Shown piece by piece: positions 1 through 6,814 of a stretch of DNA of 64,000 nt. The DNA comes from Aliidiomarina minuta (GTDB taxonomy: Bacteria > Pseudomonadota > Gammaproteobacteria > Enterobacterales > Alteromonadaceae): the NCBI RefSeq assembly GCF_003987145.1, contig NZ_PIPL01000001.1, forward strand, positions 310,001 to 374,000, read 5' to 3'. Position 1 is the first letter of the stretch; every line of letters begins with the position of its first letter. A program made the position numbers and the translations under genes. The notes beneath the pieces were generated by a model that was given only the letters and a program-made list of their open reading frames with translations, made no database searches and had not been told where the DNA came from.

Positions 1-1
1 T

Positions 2-2155
2 GGCCTTAAAAAAAGGTTACTTATTGATAATCAGGATGCTTCACCTTTGCAGCTCTGGACGTCGCAGCCAGAAGAGGATACTGAGCTAAAAGGGGAGACT
101 TATCAGCAAACACAGGCCGAGAGCTTTGCCACTTACATCACGGAATTGTTAAACCTGAGTACTGCAGGTAAGGCTGGTATCCTTGATGAAGATCAGTGGC
201 AGCCCTTACAAACCAAAGATATAGCGATCCTGGTGAATAACAGGTTTGAAGCCCGGCAAATGCAGAGCGCATTGCGCCAGCGTAATATTCCCAGCGTGTA
301 TCTGTCAGACAGTAATTCTGTGTATGACGCACCAGTAGCTATTGATTTACTGGCCATACTACATGCTTGCGCCAACCCCGGCGACGCCAGAGCATTAATG
401 GTGGTGTTAAGTTCCAGTTTGCTGAACCTGGATATAAGCGAACTGGACCAATTGCGGGACGATGACTTTTTATGGGATAAGCGTGTTGAGCAATTTATCG
501 AGCTTGGTGACAAGTGGGACCGTCAGGGTGTTCTTACTATGTTGCATGCCGTGTTACATCAATTCCAGGTACCACAGCGGCTGAAAGCAGAACAGGGCGG
601 CGAGCGTTTGTTGACCGACCTGCTGCATCTGGCTGAATTGTTACAGCAGGCAGCTTCCAGCCTGGAGGGCGAACAGGCGCTCATTCGCTACTTTACTGAG
701 CAGATATACGCAGAGCGGGAAAGCCACAGTGATGAGCAGGTTGTGCGTTTAGAAAGCGACGCCGATTTGATTCAGATAGTAACTATTCATAAATCTAAAG
801 GTCTCGAATATCCACTGGTATTTTTACCTTTTATTTCAGCTTGCAGACCGCAGACGGCTGGCAAAGGTGTGCTGCATTATCATGACTCTTCAGGCATAAG
901 GCAAAGCACGCTGGAACCTGATGACGATGCCTTGCAGCAAGCTGAAGAAGAGCGTCTGGGGGAGGATATTCGCAAGCTTTATGTGGCGGTAACCCGGGCT
1001 AAGTTTGCCTGTTGGGCTAGTCTGGCGCCAGTTAAAAACTGGCAAAGCAGCGCACTGGCGTATCTGGCTGGAGCGCAGCAGGACTTTGTCGAGGCAGCGC
1101 TCAGTACCTGGGCCGAATCAGCGGTGAAGGTGAGTCCTTTGCCAGAGGCAACCGCTGATAGCTACCAGCCTGTGGTGCGGGAAGATCTTCAGCTGGCGCA
1201 TTGTAAAATGCCGCCTGGGAGAGTGCTTGAGAATTGGTGGATTGCCAGTTACAGCGCCTTAAAATACGGTGCAATGCGCGAACCGGAATCAGCGCTTGAG
1301 GCAAACTTGCAAGAACTGGAGCTGCAAGAAGTAGAGCTGCAAGAAGTAGAGCTGCAAGAATTAGAACTGCAAGAATTAGAACTGAATGAAAAGCTAATTG
1401 ATAGACCTGCAGCGGGTGGCATTCACCAGTTACCCCGGGGCGCAGGGCCCGGTACCTTCCTACATAACTTACTGGAAGATGCTGCACAAACAGGTTTTGC
1501 TGAAATAGCAGCGCAAGCCGACAGCCGTATGGCTCTGATTGAGAGGCGTTGCCGAAGCAGCCATTGGGCGGAGCGCACTGAATTGTTGAATAACTGGCTG
1601 CAGGCTTATTTAAATACTGAATTTGTTGCTGGCGATAGCTCCTTGCGGTTATGCGATCTCCAGGTGTATAAAGCAGAACCCGAGTTTTGGTTTCGGGTTC
1701 AGGGGGTTAATGCAGTCGCTCTGGACAACCTGGTTATTGAACAGGTGTTGCCCGGCCATGCTCGTCCAGGTCTTCTTAATAACTACCTGAATGGTATGTT
1801 AAAAGGCTTTATTGACCTGATTTTTGAATACCAGGGCAAATATTACGTAGCTGATTATAAGTCTAATTACCTGGGGCCTGATGATGCGTCTTACACGCAG
1901 GAAACGATGCGCGACAAGATTCTGAACAGCCGTTATGACATGCAGTATGTGATTTATATCCTGGCTTTGCATAAATTATTACAGTCCCGGCTGGGAGATG
2001 CTTACGATTATGATGAGCATGTTGGTGGCGCGCTTTATTTATTTCTGCGTGGACATAATGCCCCTTCACGCGGAGCTTTTTTTGATAAACCCAGTCGCCA
2101 GCTCATTGAGCAACTGGATGCACTGCTAACCGCACAGGGAGAAGATAATGTCTGA
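2..2155 (+). CDS. recB: RecBCD exonuclease V beta subunit, C-terminal part (partial)
   Basis: The reading frame is open to the left edge, so this is the 3' portion of recB, not a gene starting at the TTG near base 47. It carries helicase motif V (TIHKSKGLEYP) and motif VI (LYVAVTRAK). The C-terminal RecB nuclease domain follows, with GTFLHNLLE (metal-binding His), GFIDLIF (Asp) and VADYKSNYLG (catalytic D-x-K), then the conserved YDMQYVIY. The Walker A half lies outside the window. Within the RecBCD complex this subunit is the 3'-5' helicase and the only nuclease, resecting double-strand breaks for RecA. The stop overlaps the recD start by 8 bases, so the two are translationally coupled. An unusual acidic repeat sits between helicase and nuclease domains. 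Confidence 0.95.
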   Translation, partial: GLKKRLLIDNQDASPLQLWTSQPEEDTELKGETYQQTQAESFATYITELLNLSTAGKAGILDEDQWQPLQTKDIAILVNNRFEARQMQSALRQRNIPSVYLSDSNSVYDAPVAIDLLAILHACANPGDARALMVVLSSSLLNLDISELDQLRDDDFLWDKRVEQFIELGDKWDRQGVLTMLHAVLHQFQVPQRLKAEQGGERLLTDLLHLAELLQQAASSLEGEQALIRYFTEQIYAERESHSDEQVVRLESDADLIQIVTIHKSKGLEYPLVFLPFISACRPQTAGKGVLHYHDSSGIRQSTLEPDDDALQQAEEERLGEDIRKLYVAVTRAKFACWASLAPVKNWQSSALAYLAGAQQDFVEAALSTWAESAVKVSPLPEATADSYQPVVREDLQLAHCKMPPGRVLENWWIASYSALKYGAMREPESALEANLQELELQEVELQEVELQELELQELELNEKLIDRPAAGGIHQLPRGAGPGTFLHNLLEDAAQTGFAEIAAQADSRMALIERRCRSSHWAERTELLNNWLQAYLNTEFVAGDSSLRLCDLQVYKAEPEFWFRVQGVNAVALDNLVIEQVLPGHARPGLLNNYLNGMLKGFIDLIFEYQGKYYVADYKSNYLGPDDASYTQETMRDKILNSRYDMQYVIYILALHKLLQSRLGDAYDYDEHVGGALYLFLRGHNAPSRGAFFDKPSRQLIEQLDALLTAQGEDNV
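1307..1390 (+). repeat. In-frame 15-bp tandem repeat inside recB
   Basis: Five consecutive 15-base units of the form CTGCAAGAARTAGAR start at 1307, 1322, 1337, 1352 and 1367, followed by a decayed partial copy. They encode the pentapeptide LQE(L/V)E repeated five times. The tract lies in the linker between motif VI of the helicase and the nuclease domain. Near-identity of units suggests recent slippage expansion. Confidence 0.9.
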
Positions 2156-4148
2156 ACTGATGCGGCTATTGCAAAACTGGCAGCAGGCTGGCTGGATAGG
2201 CCAGCTTGATATGGCTTTTGCTAAATTTGTGCAGCAGGAGAGTGACGCCAGTGACCTGGTAACTCTGGCTGCTGCTCTGCTTTCTCACCAGGTTGGTCGC
2301 GGTCATGTATGCATGGACCTGGAAGGCTTGCTGAAAGCTCCGGAACAGGTGTTAGGGTTGCCTCCAGAACACTACCGGGGCGCCGGAGCTGAGCCGGATG
2401 AGCCTGTTACACCCTCGCTTTTACTGGCTTCCGTCGACCTTGATACCTGGTTGCAACAGTTGTCTGAGAGCAACGTGGTCTGCCAGCACAATGCCCCTTT
2501 GGTAATTGCCGGCAGGTATCTTTATTTAAGACGTTACTGGCAGCATGAGCATTTCATTGCGGAGGATCTATCGCGACGCATGGAAAATTCAGACAGCTCT
2601 GTGAGCCCACAACTATTACCTTTGTTGAATCAGTTATTTCAGCCTGTAAAACAAAAAAGCACGGCCACCCAGGATATGATGAGCCAGGTGAACTGGCAAA
2701 AGTTAGCCTGCGCAAATACATTGCGTAGTCAATTTAGCGTGATAACCGGGGGGCCAGGTACGGGCAAAACCTATACGGTCGTGCGCCTATTGGCGTTATT
2801 GCATAAGCTGCATGGTGCTAACGGCACTAACCCTCCGCGTATTCTGCTAGCAGCCCCGACGGGTAAAGCTGCCGCACGTTTGAAGAGCTCTATTTTGCAG
2901 GCACTGGGTGAGCTAAAAGATCCGCAAAAGAATCCGCAATTGCAAAACTGGCACCCGATCTTTGCGCAAATTAATGCAGAAAGTAGTACCTTGCATCGTA
3001 TGCTGGGTAGTCAGAGCCGTCAGCGCGCTGGCTCCTTTCGCTATAACAAAGACAACCCTTTACCCGCTGATGTGCTGGTTATCGATGAAGCTTCTATGGT
3101 CGACATTGAGATGATGTCAGCTGTATTACAGGCATTGCCTGTACATGCCCGCCTGATTCTGCTTGGGGATAAAGACCAGTTAGCTTCTGTGGAAGCGGGA
3201 GCTGTGCTTGGGCAGCTATGCGCAGGAGCTGAGGCAGGAGGATACGACGAGAACACTTTTAATTACCTGCAAAGCATTAGTGATGAAACTGAGCTGCCTG
3301 CATCCTTAGCGGCTAGTGGGCCCGTTACTAGTAGGTTACAGCACGTCATTATGCTGCGTGTTAGCCGCCGCTTTGCTGATCAAAGTGGTATTGGCAAGCT
3401 GGCATTTGCAGTAAATGCAGGAGATTCGTCTGCAGTTGCTTCGATTATCAACGTTGCTGGTCAGGCGCCATACCAGGATATTCAGGTACTGGCTGCTGAA
3501 AACGCAGAGTCTGCGTCAGTAAAAACGCTGTGCCAGGAGGGTTTTGCCAGCTACCTGAAGTTATTAAAAGCCGGGCCTGGTGAAAATGCCAGTGAACAGG
3601 AGAACGACGAATGGGCGCGGAAGGTATTAAATGAATATGCTCAGTTCCAGCTACTTACTCCAGTGCGTGAAGGTGAATGGGGAGTTAGGCGCTTGAATGA
3701 GTTGGTGAAGGGCTGGCTACCGCGGCAGGGCGCAAGTAATGAGCAATGGTATGCCGGGCGTCCTGTAATGATAACAGCCAACGATTATAGTCTGAATCTG
3801 CGCAATGGGGATATTGGTATATTATTGCATCGGCACAGTGATGACACTAAGCGGGTGGTTTTTATTGATGGTGATAACAAAGTGCGTTGGGTATTACCCA
3901 GTCGGCTTACTCATGTGGAAACCGCGTATGCTATGACAGTGCATAAGTCCCAGGGCTCAGAGTTTACCCATACCGTTATGGTTATGCCGGATCGGGATAA
4001 CCCCACGCTGAGCAAAGAATTACTCTATACCGGAATTACCCGGGCGAAAGAACGCCTGAGTCTGGTATTGCCTAAACCAGCGTTGCTGATTAATACAGTC
4101 ACTAAACCAACTCAACGTCTCGGTGGATTGCGCTTCGGTGGAGAATGA
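2148..4148 (+). CDS. recD: RecBCD exonuclease V alpha subunit
   Basis: This is the 5'-3' superfamily 1B helicase of RecBCD. Visible motifs are Walker A GGPGTGKT (residues 201-208), Walker B VIDEASMVD (D313, E314), GDKDQLASVEAG (motif III), a UvrD/RecD C-terminal domain with TVHKSQGSEF (motif V) and LLYTGITRAKERL (motif VI). At 666 residues it is somewhat longer than the E. coli protein (608), with extra sequence around residues 370-400 between motifs III and IV. The ATG lies inside the recB 3' end (8-base overlap), the usual recB-recD arrangement. A hairpin follows the stop. Confidence 0.97.
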   Translation: MSELMRLLQNWQQAGWIGQLDMAFAKFVQQESDASDLVTLAAALLSHQVGRGHVCMDLEGLLKAPEQVLGLPPEHYRGAGAEPDEPVTPSLLLASVDLDTWLQQLSESNVVCQHNAPLVIAGRYLYLRRYWQHEHFIAEDLSRRMENSDSSVSPQLLPLLNQLFQPVKQKSTATQDMMSQVNWQKLACANTLRSQFSVITGGPGTGKTYTVVRLLALLHKLHGANGTNPPRILLAAPTGKAAARLKSSILQALGELKDPQKNPQLQNWHPIFAQINAESSTLHRMLGSQSRQRAGSFRYNKDNPLPADVLVIDEASMVDIEMMSAVLQALPVHARLILLGDKDQLASVEAGAVLGQLCAGAEAGGYDENTFNYLQSISDETELPASLAASGPVTSRLQHVIMLRVSRRFADQSGIGKLAFAVNAGDSSAVASIINVAGQAPYQDIQVLAAENAESASVKTLCQEGFASYLKLLKAGPGENASEQENDEWARKVLNEYAQFQLLTPVREGEWGVRRLNELVKGWLPRQGASNEQWYAGRPVMITANDYSLNLRNGDIGILLHRHSDDTKRVVFIDGDNKVRWVLPSRLTHVETAYAMTVHKSQGSEFTHTVMVMPDRDNPTLSKELLYTGITRAKERLSLVLPKPALLINTVTKPTQRLGGLRFGGE

Positions 4149-4153
4149 GTTGT

Positions 4154-4185
4154 GATGGGACAGTGCTAAAAAGCGCTGTCCCATC
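4154..4185. terminator. Hairpin between recD and the convergent small gene
   Basis: A 13-bp stem (GATGGGACAGTGC paired with GCGCTGTCCCATC, one G-T wobble) with a 6-base A/T loop starts 5 bases after the recD stop. No clear T-run follows on either strand, so it may be a weak bidirectional terminator or mRNA 3' stabiliser. Confidence 0.5.
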
Positions 4186-4205
4186 ACCATTTCATTACCT
4201 TTAAC

Positions 4206-4352
4206 CTAGCCCATAAAGAATGCCTGAATGCCGCCTGCCGCTTGAGCATCGTGCATAAAGAGAACGAGTGCAGCCAGAGTCAGGATGGCATACAAAATAT
4301 TGCTCAACGAGTACCAGCGAGAGCGATTTTGACGTCCATTCATTTTAATCAT
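4206..4352 (-). CDS. 48-residue single-span membrane peptide
   Basis: A short gene with a strong AGGAGG ribosome site 5 bases before ATG. The product begins MIKMNGRQNRSRWYSLSN, a basic N-terminus, followed by a hydrophobic stretch of about 15 residues (ILYAILTLAALVLF) and ends MHDAQAAGGIQAFFMG. The positive-inside rule predicts the N-terminus in the cytoplasm; 'HDAQAA' resembles a signal-peptidase site, so an exported peptide of about ten residues is an alternative. It stands alone, between the recD terminator hairpin and its own upstream inverted repeat. I do not recognise a family. The ideal ribosome site and coherent membrane topology make a real gene likely. Confidence 0.6.
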   Translation of the reverse strand: MIKMNGRQNRSRWYSLSNILYAILTLAALVLFMHDAQAAGGIQAFFMG

Positions 4353-4386
4353 ATTACCCTCCTGATTGATTAATCACTAAACTACC

Positions 4387-4411
4387 AGCACTCAAAGTAT
4401 AGAAGAGTGCT
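4387..4411. promoter_or_regulatory. Inverted repeat upstream of the 48-residue peptide gene
   Basis: AGCACTC and GAGTGCT are separated by 11 bases and lie 35-59 bases upstream of the small gene's start. On the minus strand the loop contains TATACT, a good -10 hexamer, so the repeat flanks a probable promoter and may be an operator. No regulator is assigned. Confidence 0.35.
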
Positions 4412-4486
4412 GTGTAAGCAGAGTGTAAAGACTAAAGAGGGAGGACTATGTGACTGACTTTATGGAGAAAATAAATTGGAACTTAT

Positions 4487-6151
4487 TTACTCTAGTGAAC
4501 TACATAAAGTGACCCGGTTGCGACCCGCGTTTTTCCCTTTATAGACAGCCTGGTCAGCCTGGTTTAATACCATGTCTGCTCGTGGGACACCTTTTTGCAT
4601 GGCTGCTATGCCAAAAGTCGCCGTCACTTTGAAGTTTTCACCGTTATGAGTGAAATTTAGCTGACCGATGACGATGCGTAATTTCTCTGCGAGAACAGCA
4701 GCTTCCTCGGGGCTGGTGTGAGGCATAATCAGAGCAAACTCTTCGCCGCCAATGCGGGCAAAAATATCCGTGCGACGTATGTTCTTCTGAACCTCTTCTG
4801 CGATGCGTTTTAGCACCTCATCGCCCATTGCATGGCCGTAGGTGTCATTCACTTTCTTAAAAAAATCTAAATCAAACATGGCGACACAAACTACTTGTTG
4901 CTCGCGTTGCACTGAGGCGAAGAACTCTTCCATACGCAGGATAAAAAAGCGGCGATTATAAATACCTGTCAATTCATCCGTAGAGGCAAGTTTTTTTAAT
5001 TTATCCTGATACGCTCGCTGTTCGGTGATATCGACCACCATGCCAGCCCAAATGATGCTGCCGCTGCTGGTTCTTCGTGGGACTGAATAACCTGATACCC
5101 AAATGGTTTTATCAGGCAGACAAATCCGGTATTCAACTCTCCATTCTCGCATGCTTTCTGCGGATTGTTGAATACTCTCTTTTACTGCAGATAAATCGTC
5201 AGGGTGAATATGCTGGTAAACCATATCAGCATTGTCGCGTATATCTTCCGGATCTACCCCATAGATACGTTTTATGCCCTGGCTGGTATAAGGAAAGCAG
5301 CTACTGCCATCTGCACGCAGTTCGTATTCGAAAATAACGCCAGGTACAATTTCTGCTAGCTTCTTCAGACGCATTTGCAACAGATTAAGTTCGCTTAACG
5401 GGTAAAAAGAGCCGATGAAGTCGGTGGCGCGATCGCTACTGGTAACGGCTCGGGTGCGATCTACTATCCAGCGATACTCGCCAAAAGCATCCAGGAGCCG
5501 ATACTTACGATAGAGCGTGTCGCTGCTGCCATGATTAATCCAGTCTTCAAACAGGGCGCTTTGTTTTGCGACATCGTCAGGGTGTACCTTAGAGTGCCAC
5601 CATTCACTGGCATCCCCTTCGGCTCCGGCCAGGCCCATCAAGTTTTCATCGTCATCAAAGATATACATACGGCCGCTGCTAAAAGAGATGCTATAAACCA
5701 GAGAGGGCAAGGTTTTTACCAGGTTATTGAGCTGTGTCTGAGCTTCCAGGCAATGCTGTTCCAGGTTCTTTTGCTCACTAATAGCGGTTAGTGTGCTTAT
5801 GACTGTGCGCGGTTCCTCATCTTCATGCTGGAGTAGGTTGGCTTCTTCTTTAAACCAGAGCCAGTGCCCACTTTTATGTTTAATACGCGCTTCATAGCTG
5901 TAATGGTCGCGAAATCCACTGGTAATTTCTTTACGTGCACTTATACATAATTGAGTATCTTCCGGGTGCAGCAGGTCCAGCCAGTCCTGAGTACTTATCG
6001 CTGCTGGGGTGGTGAGCTCATAACCTAATAACCTGTCCCAGCGACCATAGAGTTCTATAGTGCTGGAATTCGTCTGCCAAAGCAGCACACCTGCTTCTAT
6101 GGATTTTAGAATGTCAGACTGAAGCAGCGTTGAAGATGATTTGGCAAGCAT
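4487..6151 (-). CDS. Triple PAS-domain diguanylate cyclase
   Basis: This 554-residue protein should make cyclic di-GMP from two GTP. The last ~160 residues are a GGDEF domain with an intact active site GGEEF (residues 468-472) and an allosteric inhibitory site RRTD five residues before it. Three PAS/PAC-like modules precede it (roughly 10-130, 145-255 and 275-385); the first and third have PAC-type endings such as 'WLWFKEE' and 'VVDITEQ'. No signal peptide or membrane span is visible, so it is cytoplasmic and senses an internal ligand, redox state or light through PAS. It is monocistronic, starting at ATG 6151 with a weak ribosome site. Its ligand is not predictable from sequence. Confidence 0.9.
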   Translation of the reverse strand: MLAKSSSTLLQSDILKSIEAGVLLWQTNSSTIELYGRWDRLLGYELTTPAAISTQDWLDLLHPEDTQLCISARKEITSGFRDHYSYEARIKHKSGHWLWFKEEANLLQHEDEEPRTVISTLTAISEQKNLEQHCLEAQTQLNNLVKTLPSLVYSISFSSGRMYIFDDDENLMGLAGAEGDASEWWHSKVHPDDVAKQSALFEDWINHGSSDTLYRKYRLLDAFGEYRWIVDRTRAVTSSDRATDFIGSFYPLSELNLLQMRLKKLAEIVPGVIFEYELRADGSSCFPYTSQGIKRIYGVDPEDIRDNADMVYQHIHPDDLSAVKESIQQSAESMREWRVEYRICLPDKTIWVSGYSVPRRTSSGSIIWAGMVVDITEQRAYQDKLKKLASTDELTGIYNRRFFILRMEEFFASVQREQQVVCVAMFDLDFFKKVNDTYGHAMGDEVLKRIAEEVQKNIRRTDIFARIGGEEFALIMPHTSPEEAAVLAEKLRIVIGQLNFTHNGENFKVTATFGIAAMQKGVPRADMVLNQADQAVYKGKNAGRNRVTLCSSLE

Positions 6152-6236
6152 GGGCAGGTTCTCTGGAAATTGATTTTATACAATTTTGAGATTACCGGAA
6201 AACGAACTGACTTTATAGTTCAGACGGTTTAATAAT

Positions 6237-6593
6237 TCATCGTTTTCGGACCCAGCGGTCATCTACCTGAACGTATTGTCCTGTTGGAGTGCGTTCAATA
6301 GCCCGTTTTCCAGCCATAGCCTCAACATCGGATACTGCAATATTATTATTTTCAGCAATCCGGGTATACTCAGCGCGGCGGGCATCATTAATCAGACGCA
6401 CGATAGTTTCCGCTTCAGCCGACTCCTCAACTACCACGCCGAGGTAGCCATTCTGGCGCTCTCCAACCAGCCCCTGTTCTTTTGCAGAGGTTAATTCAGA
6501 CATAGCCTCCTGCAAAGTCATAGCATTGGCAGAAGTTGCCAGCAAAAGCAGTAAACTGGCGAAAAAGGTACGTATAAAAAGTGCAGATGACAT
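6237..6593 (-). CDS. ydbL: YdbL family periplasmic protein (DUF1318)
   Basis: The product has 118 residues, a cleavable signal peptide (hydrophobic SLLLLLATSANA, cleavage after ANA) and the YdbL-type core with NGYLGVV and an INDARRAEY segment. It is the third gene of a ydbH-ynbE-ydbL operon in the same order as in E. coli. A TAAGGA ribosome site lies 6 bases before ATG and the gap after ynbE is 9 bases. In E. coli the set is linked to YdbH-dependent phospholipid traffic, and YdbL is thought to help the YdbH-YnbE bridge assemble; that role is inferred from family. Confidence 0.9.
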   Translation of the reverse strand: MSSALFIRTFFASLLLLLATSANAMTLQEAMSELTSAKEQGLVGERQNGYLGVVVEESAEAETIVRLINDARRAEYTRIAENNNIAVSDVEAMAGKRAIERTPTGQYVQVDDRWVRKR

Positions 6594-6602
6594 AATTTAT
6601 CC

Positions 6603-6791
6603 TTAAAATAATCCGCTGGAGTCACTGAAGATTTGATCCAATTCACGATCAACGCGAACATAGATTTCATGATCAATCTTAACGTTTAAATTAATCGTAA
6701 TAGGCTCGTTTGGCATCGCCACCTGCACCGTTGGCGTGCAGCCCGCGGTGAGCAGTGGGGTGATGCAGACGAGCAAAGCTAGGTATCGCAT
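6603..6791 (-). CDS. ynbE: YnbE family outer-membrane lipoprotein
   Basis: The protein begins MRYLALLVCITPLLTAGC: a short signal sequence ending in an LTAGC lipobox, so the mature protein is lipidated on Cys18. The remaining ~45 residues include TVQVAMPNEPITINLNVKID, typical of YnbE. An in-frame ATG at 6812 would add seven charged residues in front of the signal; the inner ATG at 6791, preceded by AGAGAG, is preferred because it gives a normal lipoprotein signal. It is known in E. coli as the outer-membrane partner of YdbH. It starts 23 bases after the ydbH stop. Confidence 0.88.
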   Translation of the reverse strand: MRYLALLVCITPLLTAGCTPTVQVAMPNEPITINLNVKIDHEIYVRVDRELDQIFSDSSGLF

Positions 6792-6814
6792 AGTTTCTCT
6801 CTTAGCGCCCATGG

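Noticed and set aside
1101..1487. 128-codon minus-strand frame with Leu/Ala repeats
   Set aside because: It is the reverse reading of the recB 15-bp repeat and contains no independent signals.
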